Under the pieces are notes generated by a model, which made no database searches, was not told the origin of the DNA, and saw only the letters and a program-made list of their open reading frames with translations. 64,000 nucleotides of DNA from UBA12481 sp012523435 (GTDB lineage: Bacteria > Bacteroidota > Bacteroidia > Bacteroidales > UBA12481): NCBI GenBank assembly GCA_028686135.1, contig JAQUCP010000005.1, forward strand, positions 62,001 through 126,000, read 5' to 3'. This document shows positions 23,916-31,829 of the stretch, piece by piece. How positions within the stretch are numbered: position 1 is the first letter of the stretch; each line of letters begins with the position of its first letter. The position numbers were made by a program, and so were the translations under genes.

Positions 23916-25895
23916 ATGCCCCATCCATCACCCAAAATATTGGTCACAACAATACCGGATCGCTGTAGGGTATGCTATACCTGTGTCAGAGAGTGCCCCG
24001 CCAAAGCTATCCGAATCATTAACGGCCAGGCTGAGGTAATGCATGAACGCTGTATCGGTTGTGGAAACTGCATCAGAGTGTGCTCACAAGGTGCTAAAAC
24101 CTATTTAAACCTGGAAAGCCAGGTGCTGCAACTCCTCCAATCCGATTCGAAAACCGTCGCTCTTTTGGCTCCAAGCTTCCCAGCAGAGTTTTCTGATGAT
24201 TACAGCTCCGGAGCCCTCATTGCCATGATCCGTGCGCTTGGGTTTGACTATGTGTGTGAAGTGGCTTTTGGGGCCGACCTGGTTGCTTCGGAGTATAATA
24301 AAATCATTTCAGACGAATCACACCCGCCGGTGATTAGTTCCGATTGCCCTGCCGTGGTCTTTTTTGTGCGCCATTTCCATCCCGATGTGGTTCCGTTCCT
24401 GGCCGAAGTGGCCTCACCTATGGTGGTAACTTCCCGAGTAGTTAAAAAGAAATATGGTGAACAGGTGAAAACCGTGTTCATCGGACCCTGTATTAGCAAA
24501 AAAGCTGAGTCAGAGGAGGTTGATGAAGTCATTACCTTCCAAGAGCTTCGAAACCTCTTCTTGTCATGTGATATCACCCCCGAAAATTTGGAGGAATCAG
24601 ATTTCGACCCTCCACTGGCTGGAAGGGGGATGATATTCCCCGTGAAACGAGGGTTACTCCAGACATTAAATATTCCCGAAGACCTGTTCGACGGAAATGT
24701 TCTTGTGGCAGAGGGTAGGGTCAATTTCCCTGCAGCTATTACGGAATTCGAAAAGGGAGTCATCGCTGATCAACATCTCGAACTGCTTTGCTGCGATGGA
24801 TGTCTTATGGGACCAGGTATGTCACCTAATGGTAAACATTATGCCCGCCGCGCTATGATTGGCGATTATGTGCGCTCCTGTATCCAGCAGAGAGACCATG
24901 ATACCTGGATTCAGGAGATGGAAGAGTTTTCCCAACTGGATCTGTCGAGGAAGTTTGAACCCATGGATCGAAGGCTGGACCTGCCATCACCCGAAACTAT
25001 CCGGAAAGTCTTGGCATCCATGGGAAAATTCTCTCCCCAGGATCATCTCAACTGTGGAGCCTGTGGATATGATTCATGCGAAAATCATGCAATTGCAATA
25101 GCACAGGGTCTGGCCGAAGAGGATATGTGCCTGCCCTATACCATCGAAAAGATGCATAGCTCAATCCAGGAGCTAAACCTTTCAAATGAAAAACTGGCCA
25201 AAGTGCAACAGGCACTCCGACACTCCGAAAAGCTGGCCCATATGGGTCAACTGTCAGCCGGAATTGCACATGAACTGAATAACCCCCTCGGAGTCGTCAT
25301 TATGTATGCTAATCTGCTGCTTGATGATTGTCGGGATGATCAAATGACTCAGGATCTGAAGCTTATCGCTATTCAAGCCGACCGTTGTAAAAAGATTGTG
25401 AGTAATCTCCTTAATTTTGCTCGGAAAAACCAGGTCAGACTTCAGGAACTGGATCTGGAACAACTCGCCCGAACCAGTCTGGCAGGAGTAATCGTGCCTT
25501 CCGGAGTCAAAGCTTATATTGATAATAAAATGCTTAACAAAACGGCCAGACTAGATGAGGAGCAAATGACTCAGGTGCTTAGCAATCTGATAAAAAATGC
25601 AGTCGAAGCTATGCCGAATGGTGGAAGCCTTCTAATCAGACTGGAAGAGATTGATCAGGATATCTTAATCACTGTCCGGGATACCGGCATCGGAATTAGT
25701 CCAAACGATATGGATAAAATCTTTACTCCATTCTTTACCACCAAAGAAATCGGAAAGGGAACCGGCCTAGGGCTGGCAACCACCTACGGCATCATCAAAA
25801 TGCATAAAGGACGTATCGAGGTGGATTCAAATAATGACCCAACTAAAGGGCCTACAGGTACCAATGTGCGGATAATTTTACCTCGGAATAACTAA
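23916..25895 (+). CDS. H-cluster-type sensor histidine kinase
   Basis: A 659-residue fusion. Residues about 10-65 are 2x[4Fe-4S] (CRVCYTCVREC, CIGCGNCIRVC). Residues about 80-320 are a hydrogenase-like domain with L1 SSDCPAV (Cys144), L2 GPCISKK (Cys192) and L3 LCCDGCLMGPG (Cys292, Cys293, Cys296). An Fe-S domain has Cys380, 383, 388 and 405. A helical linker follows (about 410-440), then HisKA with phosphoacceptor His452 (AHELNNPLG) and HATPase_c (NLIKNAVEAM, DTGIGIS, GTGLGL). No membrane segment is seen. It should autophosphorylate in response to H2 or redox state of its clusters and signal to the receiver encoded 8 bases downstream. The N-terminal part resembles the PAS-type sensor at 17518. 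Confidence 0.9.
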   Translation: MPHPSPKILVTTIPDRCRVCYTCVRECPAKAIRIINGQAEVMHERCIGCGNCIRVCSQGAKTYLNLESQVLQLLQSDSKTVALLAPSFPAEFSDDYSSGALIAMIRALGFDYVCEVAFGADLVASEYNKIISDESHPPVISSDCPAVVFFVRHFHPDVVPFLAEVASPMVVTSRVVKKKYGEQVKTVFIGPCISKKAESEEVDEVITFQELRNLFLSCDITPENLEESDFDPPLAGRGMIFPVKRGLLQTLNIPEDLFDGNVLVAEGRVNFPAAITEFEKGVIADQHLELLCCDGCLMGPGMSPNGKHYARRAMIGDYVRSCIQQRDHDTWIQEMEEFSQLDLSRKFEPMDRRLDLPSPETIRKVLASMGKFSPQDHLNCGACGYDSCENHAIAIAQGLAEEDMCLPYTIEKMHSSIQELNLSNEKLAKVQQALRHSEKLAHMGQLSAGIAHELNNPLGVVIMYANLLLDDCRDDQMTQDLKLIAIQADRCKKIVSNLLNFARKNQVRLQELDLEQLARTSLAGVIVPSGVKAYIDNKMLNKTARLDEEQMTQVLSNLIKNAVEAMPNGGSLLIRLEEIDQDILITVRDTGIGISPNDMDKIFTPFFTTKEIGKGTGLGLATTYGIIKMHKGRIEVDSNNDPTKGPTGTNVRIILPRNN

Positions 25896-25903
25896 TTAGT
25901 ATA

Positions 25904-26305
25904 ATGATAAATAAAGACAAGAAACCCAGGATTCTGATCGCCGATGATGATCCCGACTTCCTTTTTCAGTTAGGCTTCGTTTTGAGAAAAGCTGGTTATG
26001 AAGTTGATGTATTTGACAATCAGGTAGATACTAGTAAATACCTTGAGGCCCATAGGCCGGATCTGGCCATTTTTGATTTGATGATGGAACGTGATGACTC
26101 CGGATTTGTCCTCGCTTACCACGCAAAAAAACTATACCCCAAGCTTCCTGTTATTCTCCTGACTGCAGTTACCGCAGAAACAGGACGCGATTTTAAGCCG
26201 GGAAACCAGGAATCAAAAAGATGGATTAAAGCAGATCTTTATCTGGAAAAAGGACTCCACCCGGATGAGATCATAGCCTATGTCAGACAGTTTATCAAAA
26301 GTTGA
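25904..26305 (+). CDS. Single-domain response regulator
   Basis: A 133-residue receiver with the acidic pocket ADDDPD and phosphoacceptor Asp58 (IFDLMME), the conserved Thr (LLTAVTA) and a Lys near the end (LEKGLHP). It has no DNA-binding or enzymatic output domain. It lies 8 bases after the H-cluster kinase, so it is the probable phosphate acceptor. It must act by protein contact or pass phosphate on. Confidence 0.9.
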   Translation: MINKDKKPRILIADDDPDFLFQLGFVLRKAGYEVDVFDNQVDTSKYLEAHRPDLAIFDLMMERDDSGFVLAYHAKKLYPKLPVILLTAVTAETGRDFKPGNQESKRWIKADLYLEKGLHPDEIIAYVRQFIKS

Positions 26306-26307
26306 TT

Positions 26308-27435
26308 ATGGAAATGCTTAAGGTACTGGTTGTTGATGATGAACCAGGAATTCGATCGGGAATCTCAAGAATATTGAGTCAGTTTATTGTGGGCTATCCA
26401 TTTATGGATGAGGATATTGGCTTTGAAATGATGGAAGCTGCCACAGGCGAAGAGGCAATCGAAATCTTTCATGTCAACAAACCCGATGTAGTCCTCCTGG
26501 ATAATAAACTTCCCGGAATGGACGGAATTCAGGTATTGGAATATATTAACCAAAACGCTCTGGAAATCGAGGTGATGATGATTACATCCTATGCTTCCCT
26601 CGAACTGGCCGTGAAAGCCACGAATATCGGAGCCTACGATTTTGTCCCAAAACCATTTACCCCCCAGGAGCTTAGAGCCTCGATGGAGAATTTGACGAAA
26701 CACTTGTTTCTCAAGCGGATAATACAGCGGATGAATAAGGAAGGTAAGCAGATTCGCTTCCAATTTCTTACGGTCCTGTCCCATGAACTGAAGAACCCGC
26801 TGAGTTCTGTCGAGGGGTACCTGAGGATGATGCAAAGTCGTCAGGCTGGCGATTCTCTTGAAGATTACGATGAAATGATCACTCGTTCCATCAAACGCAT
26901 CAAGGGAATGAGAAATCTAATCATGGACCTGCTGGATCTCACAAAAATTGAATCCGGGAAAAAACCAAGAGAAATTAAAGATACTGACCTGGTTAAGGTT
27001 GCCCGACTATCAGCCGAAGCAATGGGCCCAATGGCTATCCAAATGGAAGTGGAAGTCCGCTTTGCCGGATTGGAAAAACTTATCCTGCCTGCTGATCCTG
27101 AAGAGATGGAAATCATTATGAACAACCTGATTAGTAATGCTGTAAAGTATAATAGGAGGGGAGGGAAGGTGATCATTCGATTTGCCCGCGAAGACAATAA
27201 AGCGATCATCGAAGTGAAGGATACCGGAATCGGAATCACCCAGGAGGACCAATCATTACTTTTTCGGGAATTCGTTAGGATCAAATCACGCGAAACACGC
27301 AATATCTCAGGATCTGGACTAGGCCTTAGTATTGTTAAACGACTCCTTGATTTATACGACGGGGATATTGTGGTCAGGAGTACCCCTGGAGAGGGTAGCT
27401 GTTTTAAAATCGAATTACCTGTAAATACTAGATAA
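26308..27435 (+). CDS. Receiver-histidine kinase hybrid (REC-HisKA-HATPase)
   Basis: A soluble protein of 375 residues. The N-terminal receiver has VVDDEPG and Asp65 (VLLDNKLPG). The C-terminal kinase has HisKA with His159 (LSHELKNPLSS), N-box NNLISNAVKYN, G1 DTGIGIT and G2 GSGLGLSIV. Receiver-first order means kinase activity is probably controlled by phosphorylation of Asp65. The ATG at 26308 is two bases after the preceding stop; the TTG at 26302 overlapping that stop is less likely. With the two genes before it, it makes a relay without a DNA-binding output. Confidence 0.9.
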   Translation: MEMLKVLVVDDEPGIRSGISRILSQFIVGYPFMDEDIGFEMMEAATGEEAIEIFHVNKPDVVLLDNKLPGMDGIQVLEYINQNALEIEVMMITSYASLELAVKATNIGAYDFVPKPFTPQELRASMENLTKHLFLKRIIQRMNKEGKQIRFQFLTVLSHELKNPLSSVEGYLRMMQSRQAGDSLEDYDEMITRSIKRIKGMRNLIMDLLDLTKIESGKKPREIKDTDLVKVARLSAEAMGPMAIQMEVEVRFAGLEKLILPADPEEMEIIMNNLISNAVKYNRRGGKVIIRFAREDNKAIIEVKDTGIGITQEDQSLLFREFVRIKSRETRNISGSGLGLSIVKRLLDLYDGDIVVRSTPGEGSCFKIELPVNTR

Positions 27436-27461
27436 TTAGAGTCACTAACTTGAAAAATGTT

Positions 27462-28085
27462 ATGACATTGCCTGAAAAAACCATCGAAAGACTAAGTGGT
27501 TATCGACGGATATTACTGGATTGTCTGGCTAAAGGCAAGACGCATGTTTATTCACATGAACTGGCTGCTCTCAACCATATCACCGCCGTGCAGGTTAGAC
27601 GTGATATGATGCTAATGGGGTTCAGTAGCATGCAAAGAAAAGGTTATGGTGTAAAAGAACTGATCGATGCCATAGGCGTTTTGATTGATACCAAAAAAGG
27701 TCTGAATATTGCAGTGGTCGGCTTGGGAAATCTGGGGCGTGCTGTCACTACCTATTTCCGCGGGAAAAGGTCGAAATTGAACGTTGTGGCCATTTTTGAT
27801 GTCGATCCGGAAAAAATCGGCCGGATTGTAGCCGGGGTTAAGTGCTATTCTGATAATGACCTTCCTAAATTGGTTAAAGAGATGGATATCAGTATAGTAG
27901 TTCTGACTGTGCCTCCCGAACAGGCCGTCAAGTCCGCTGAAACTCTGGTAGCTTGTGGTATTAAAGGGATTTTAAACCTGACAACAGTGCCCCTGAATAT
28001 CCCCCCTAACGTGTTCCTCGAAGAGCACGATATGATCACATCCATCGAAAAGGTAGCCTATTTTGTGAAAAATCATCAGGGCTGA
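27462..28085 (+). CDS. rex: Redox-sensing transcriptional repressor Rex
   Basis: A 207-residue protein. The N-terminal winged helix (YSHELAALNHITAVQVRRDMMLMG) has the recognition-helix pattern of Rex. The Rossmann domain has VVGLGNLG (residues 85-92) for NADH/NAD+. The C-terminal swap helix region ends the protein. Rex binds operators at low NADH/NAD+ and leaves them when NADH rises, thereby inducing fermentative genes. Start ATG 27462 (LPEKTIERLSGYRR) was chosen over the TTG at 27450. It closes the sensor operon that begins behind a Rex operator. Four candidate operators are in the window. Confidence 0.95.
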   Translation: MTLPEKTIERLSGYRRILLDCLAKGKTHVYSHELAALNHITAVQVRRDMMLMGFSSMQRKGYGVKELIDAIGVLIDTKKGLNIAVVGLGNLGRAVTTYFRGKRSKLNVVAIFDVDPEKIGRIVAGVKCYSDNDLPKLVKEMDISIVVLTVPPEQAVKSAETLVACGIKGILNLTTVPLNIPPNVFLEEHDMITSIEKVAYFVKNHQG

Positions 28086-28116
28086 TTTCCCGGCTCAGCT
28101 TTTAGGGTTATCTTTG
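28086..28116 (+). promoter_or_regulatory. Promoter of ribF
   Basis: TTTC (28086-28089), 19 bases, then TATCTTTG (28109-28116). The -7 box is an exact TANNTTTG match and the -33 box has one mismatch. It begins directly after the rex stop and ends 18 bases before the ribF ATG. Confidence 0.65.
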
Positions 28117-28134
28117 CACGTTTTTAAATCAACC

Positions 28135-29031
28135 ATGCTTGTTCACCGAAGCCTTGAGGGGATACAAATACGAAATGCCGTTGTCACAACTGGATCATTT
28201 GATGGGGTCCATGTTGGACATAGGGTTATCATCAACCGCCTCAGAACCCTGGCCAAAGCGACCGGTGGTGAGTCTGTTCTGATTACTTTCTATCCTCACC
28301 CCCGCAAAGTGCTCTATCCCGATACTCAAGGAAGCAATCTTCTGATGATAAATACCCAACGCGAGAAGATCAGGCTACTGGAGCAGGCAGGATTAGACCA
28401 TCTAGTCATCATTCCTTTCACCCTGGAGTTCTCCAAAATCACTTCCGTTGATTTCATTCGCCATATCCTTGTTGGAAAACTAAAAGCCAAGTGTGTGGTG
28501 GTTGGATTTAATCACCATTTCGGTCATAACCGCGAAGGGGATTATGAATACCTCTTCGAACTGGGCAAGTTTTATGGCTTCAGTGTAGAAGAGATCCCCG
28601 AACAGGATATTCATAACGAGTTTGTCAGCTCAACAAAAATCCGTAAAGCGCTGACTGAAGGTAACATCCAGCGCGCGAATGCCTACTTGGATCATGAGTT
28701 TTTTATCTTGGGGCAAGTGAAAGATGCCAGTCATCTTCCGATTAATCAAACCAAATGGCATGAGATTATCCCGGAAGAGCTTGAAAAACAGCTTCCTCCC
28801 CCTGGTATCTACGCAGGTTCCTTGATTGTCGTCGGAGAACGAGTTAAAGCTCCGGTGATGGTTTTACATGCCCCTCAACGAAATCGGGTCTTTTTTGCCT
28901 CCGAAGAAAAAGTGACCGGAGAAGTCGCGCTCTTTTTCCATAAGCGTATGCGCTTACTGGGTGCTGATGAGCCTCCTGTGGCTGATGTCCTTCGCCAGGA
29001 TTTAAGAATGATCGATGAACTAATCTACTGA
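28135..29031 (+). CDS. ribF: RibF-family FAD synthetase with diverged riboflavin-kinase half
   Basis: A 298-residue protein. The N-terminal nucleotidyltransferase half is clear: GSFDGVHVGHR, TFYPHPRKVLYPD, VGFNHHFGHNREG and FVSSTKIRKAL. This half makes FAD from FMN. The C-terminal half, which should phosphorylate riboflavin, lacks the usual GRxLGFPTAN signature; only PPPGIYAG and a general fold-like pattern remain. It may therefore be an FMN adenylyltransferase only. The ATG at 28135 was chosen over the TTG at 28114, which lies inside the -7 box. It overlaps the convergent ABC ATPase gene by 7 bases. Confidence 0.85.
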   Translation: MLVHRSLEGIQIRNAVVTTGSFDGVHVGHRVIINRLRTLAKATGGESVLITFYPHPRKVLYPDTQGSNLLMINTQREKIRLLEQAGLDHLVIIPFTLEFSKITSVDFIRHILVGKLKAKCVVVGFNHHFGHNREGDYEYLFELGKFYGFSVEEIPEQDIHNEFVSSTKIRKALTEGNIQRANAYLDHEFFILGQVKDASHLPINQTKWHEIIPEELEKQLPPPGIYAGSLIVVGERVKAPVMVLHAPQRNRVFFASEEKVTGEVALFFHKRMRLLGADEPPVADVLRQDLRMIDELIY

Positions 29032-29717
29032 CCGTAGATCTCAGCTACCAGGTTTTTCCACTTCCCTTCCGGCACCTCCCCAACTGGCACTCTTTTTAAA
29101 ATTTCCAACGGCTGATGTCCAAGAAAAATGACTTCACCACCTAGAGATATGGCCTCTTCTTCATCGTGGGTTACGAAAACTACCGTTCTGCGATCTTTGG
29201 TCCAGATGTTCTTGAATGATTCTAAAATATTGAATTTCAGTTTTCTGTCGAGGTTTTGGAAGGCCTCGTCCATCAAAATCGCACTTGATGGATAAGCGAA
29301 GGCTCTCGCAATCGAAATCCGCTGACGCATCCCTCCACTTAATTGCCCCGGAAACCTGCACTCCTCTTTCTCCAACCCAACCATCCGGATAAATTCTCGG
29401 GCATGCCTCAAGGCATCCTCTTGCGGCATCAATCCGTTCAGGGGGAAAAGCACATTGGCCAATACCGTCTTCCAAGGAAGAATCCTTACCTCTTGGAAAA
29501 TATACGAAATGCGTTGGTTCTGAAATCCATTGATGCTTCCCCCAGTTGGAACCATCAGCCCGGCTAGTAAGTTCAAAATCGTCGTTTTGCCGCAGCCAGA
29601 GGGACCGAAAAGACAGGTGACAGTTCCCGGCCTGATGTCTAGTGAGAAGTCATCCAGGACTTTCCGGTCGCCGAAATGCTTGGAAACATGGCTTAATTTG
29701 AGGTTTAACGGTTCCAT
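29025..29717 (-). CDS. ABC transporter ATPase (NitT/TauT-like)
   Basis: A 230-residue ATPase with Walker A GPSGCGKTT (38-46), signature LSGGMRQRISIARA, Walker B AILMDEAFQNLD and the H-loop VTHDEEEA. The close spacing and sequence style fit the SsuB/TauB family that energises import of nitrate, taurine, sulfonate or thiamine-precursor-type ligands. It overlaps the permease gene by 13 bases, in the order binding protein, permease, ATPase. The substrate is not evident. Confidence 0.9.
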   Translation of the reverse strand: MEPLNLKLSHVSKHFGDRKVLDDFSLDIRPGTVTCLFGPSGCGKTTILNLLAGLMVPTGGSINGFQNQRISYIFQEVRILPWKTVLANVLFPLNGLMPQEDALRHAREFIRMVGLEKEECRFPGQLSGGMRQRISIARAFAYPSSAILMDEAFQNLDRKLKFNILESFKNIWTKDRRTVVFVTHDEEEAISLGGEVIFLGHQPLEILKRVPVGEVPEGKWKNLVAEIYGQ

Positions 29718-30460
29718 CGGACGATCTTTGATTCAAACATGCGGTTGATTCCCTCGAAAAAATACCCGATGATTACGGCGATCAATGTCCACGCAATCAC
29801 TTCAGCTACCAGAAGAAAACTCTGGGCCTCCTGCATCATCGATCCAATTCCATATCGTGGTTGGCTAAGTACTTCGCCAATAATTACCGCCCTCCACCCA
29901 AAACCCAGGGCCGAGGAGATCCCGCTGAACAGGTAGGGAAGTATCGATGGAATGTACACTTCCCGTAATATCCTCCACTCTTTGACATGATAAATCCGGG
30001 CCATCTCGACCAGCTTCGGGTCGGTTTGCCGGATCCCTTGGGTGAGGTTGGTCGAAAGAAGCGGAAACATTGTCAGAAATCCGATGAATACCGGAACCTG
30101 CTCCACCTTAAACCAGATCAGGGCTAACAGAATAATCGAAATGACCGGTACCGATCGAAAGAGGACTATGATGGGCCTGAATGCCGCTTCAACAACAGGG
30201 TTTAAGCCGCTGAGTATCCCGATGACCAACGCACATCCAAAGGCGAGGATAAAGCCTAATAGCCCCCTGATAATGGTGGAGGTGAGTGATGAAAGAAATC
30301 CGGGCTCCCCAAATAAATGGATGAGTGCCGTAATGCTGTCAGCCGGGCCAGGTAAAATCTGACGGGCTCCGGTAATCCGGGACACTAACTCCCAAATAAC
30401 TAATAACAAGCCAATTACAGCAATACTAATGGTCCGATTCCTGGTAAAAAAATCTTTCAT
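29705..30460 (-). CDS. ABC transporter permease (NitT/TauT-like)
   Basis: A 251-residue membrane protein with about six hydrophobic segments: near residues 10-30, 65-90, 100-125, 130-150, 185-205 and 220-240. It shows the cytoplasmic loop that meets the ATPase (MARIYHVKEWRILREVYIPS). The family is BPD_transp_1, SsuC/TauC type. It overlaps the binding protein gene by 35 bases and the ATPase gene by 13. Confidence 0.88.
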   Translation of the reverse strand: MKDFFTRNRTISIAVIGLLLVIWELVSRITGARQILPGPADSITALIHLFGEPGFLSSLTSTIIRGLLGFILAFGCALVIGILSGLNPVVEAAFRPIIVLFRSVPVISIILLALIWFKVEQVPVFIGFLTMFPLLSTNLTQGIRQTDPKLVEMARIYHVKEWRILREVYIPSILPYLFSGISSALGFGWRAVIIGEVLSQPRYGIGSMMQEAQSFLLVAEVIAWTLIAVIIGYFFEGINRMFESKIVRWNR

Positions 30461-31409
30461 CAGGCAAATGCCGGCCTATTGCATCCGGACTAAATTTCAA
30501 CAGAACCGAAAGGTAACGGTTTACCGCGGATTTTGCCTCGATGGCCGGTATAAAAGCGAGGTTACTCCGAGGTATAGAGAGGATGGTAGTGGCACTGTCG
30601 GGCAAAATCCGATGACGAATCACCGGAGCCGCAGCTCCAAGAGGATAACGGGTTACCGAATCAGATGATTGTTTCCAGCGTACCATCACCTCACGAAACT
30701 CTTCCGGCTGCTCCCGTATCATCCGCTTTTGAACCATGATGGCCGTCTGTGGTAGCCCGGGAGCATCAGGATGCATCAGAGCCCACTCTGTCGAGAAATC
30801 CAGAATAACCCTGATATCCGAATTTCGGGCTTGAGCCATACTAAGCATCGGTTCCGACAAAACAGCAATCTGAACAACCCCAGCTATCATCGCATTGGCC
30901 AGATCGGAAGGCGAAGGAAAAGAATAGTCAATAATCAAATCGCTTTCTGGGTTAAGGCCTTCTAATTCAAGAAAATAGCGAGTGATTAGGTCGGGAGTTG
31001 CACCCCTTCCCATCAAATTGACCCGTTTCCCCTTGAGGTCCTGCCAACTCCGAATCGTAGTGTCTGTGCCACATAAAAATAGCGTTCCCCAGACGGGAAC
31101 TGCTGCCAGTTGATACGGAATATCCTTGTTGTACAAAATTGCCGCCATGTTGAGCGGTAAAACCGCAACCTCAGGATGCTCTTTGAGTATCATCGCCCTT
31201 ACCTGCATGGGGTCATCCATCATCGTGATCCTGATCGGTTTGTTGTTAACTGTCCCCGGTGAATCAATCAGATGAACCATCCCCACCGAAGAGGGACCCC
31301 GAAGAGCTAAAATGTCAAAATGACTATCCTCATGCTTCTTGCCAGCGCAGGAAACACAAATCATAACGAAAAATAGAGCAGCTAAACGAGTCAAACGCCT
31401 TATAATCAT
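30426..31409 (-). CDS. ABC transporter substrate-binding lipoprotein (NMT1/SsuA-like)
   Basis: A 327-residue protein from the ATG at 31409. A signal peptide with lipobox-like ICVSC (Cys about residue 22) precedes the mature part. Sequence elements such as WQDLKGKRVNLMGRG and ALMHPDAPG...QTAIMV resemble the NitT/TauT periplasmic-binding family. A longer frame from 31541 adds 44 residues with no signal peptide and was rejected. The ligand is unknown. A weak minus-strand -7 box (TATCTTTA, 31434-31427) lies upstream, and the Rex operator at 31478-31495 is further out. Confidence 0.82.
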   Translation of the reverse strand: MIIRRLTRLAALFFVMICVSCAGKKHEDSHFDILALRGPSSVGMVHLIDSPGTVNNKPIRITMMDDPMQVRAMILKEHPEVAVLPLNMAAILYNKDIPYQLAAVPVWGTLFLCGTDTTIRSWQDLKGKRVNLMGRGATPDLITRYFLELEGLNPESDLIIDYSFPSPSDLANAMIAGVVQIAVLSEPMLSMAQARNSDIRVILDFSTEWALMHPDAPGLPQTAIMVQKRMIREQPEEFREVMVRWKQSSDSVTRYPLGAAAPVIRHRILPDSATTILSIPRSNLAFIPAIEAKSAVNRYLSVLLKFSPDAIGRHLPDERFFYQESDH

Positions 31410-31449
31410 GTTTACCTTAAAAAGTTTAAAGATACGATTTGTCAACATT

Positions 31450-31480
31450 CTTGCTTTTGTGATATTTATCTGTACCTTTG
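31450..31480 (+). promoter_or_regulatory. Promoter of the TM1266/TonB pair
   Basis: CTTG (31450-31453), 19 bases, TACCTTTG (31473-31480). The -7 box is an exact TANNTTTG match, and its last three bases are the first three of the Rex operator, so Rex binding would directly occlude the promoter. Confidence 0.72.
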
Positions 31481-31495
31481 TTAGCTGAATAACAA
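31478..31495. promoter_or_regulatory. Rex operator overlapping a -7 box
   Basis: TTGTTA-GCTGAA-TAACAA is a full consensus match, extended by one flanking T/A pair (31477-31496). It lies between the divergent ABC binding-protein gene and the TM1266-family gene and overlaps the plus-strand -7 element. Confidence 0.82.
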
Positions 31496-31562
31496 AACGC
31501 CTGAAGAAACGTCTATTCAATTCTAAGGGCTTAAATATCAATCTGATCCGGAGGAAATGCTG

Positions 31563-31829
31563 ATGGAAAAGAGAATCGGTTCCGTTTTAATACTGCTGTC
31601 GGGAAAAGATACTGCCCCGATTGTTAACGCAGTAATCTCCAAACACTCCTCCATTATCATCGGTCGCCAGGGTTTACCTGTCAAGGGCGATAACCATGCC
31701 ATCATCTCCCTGGTGCTGGAAGGTACTACAGATCAGATTGGATCCCTCACCGGCCAACTGGGCCGGATCGAAAGGGTTCAGGTCAAGTCAGTCGTACTTA
31801 AATTAATAAATGATGATAAGGAAATTTAA
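31563..31829 (+). CDS. TM1266-family iron-only hydrogenase system regulator
   Basis: An 88-residue ACT/NikR-C-like protein. MEKRIGSVLILLSG, IIIGRQGLPVKGDNHAIISLVLEG and the GSLTGQLGRIERVQVKSV ending match the small protein family often encoded beside [FeFe]-hydrogenase maturation genes and named as a putative regulator. The ATG at 31563 was preferred to 31557, because GGAGG (31550-31554) is then 8 bases away and the family begins MEKR. It overlaps the TonB receptor by 20 bases. The biochemical function of the family is not established. Confidence 0.85.
   Translation: MEKRIGSVLILLSGKDTAPIVNAVISKHSSIIIGRQGLPVKGDNHAIISLVLEGTTDQIGSLTGQLGRIERVQVKSVVLKLINDDKEI

Noticed and set aside
24248..24763. 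171-codon minus-strand open frame
   Set aside because: Antisense shadow of the H-cluster kinase gene; low-complexity Ser/Thr-rich translation typical of a shadow frame.
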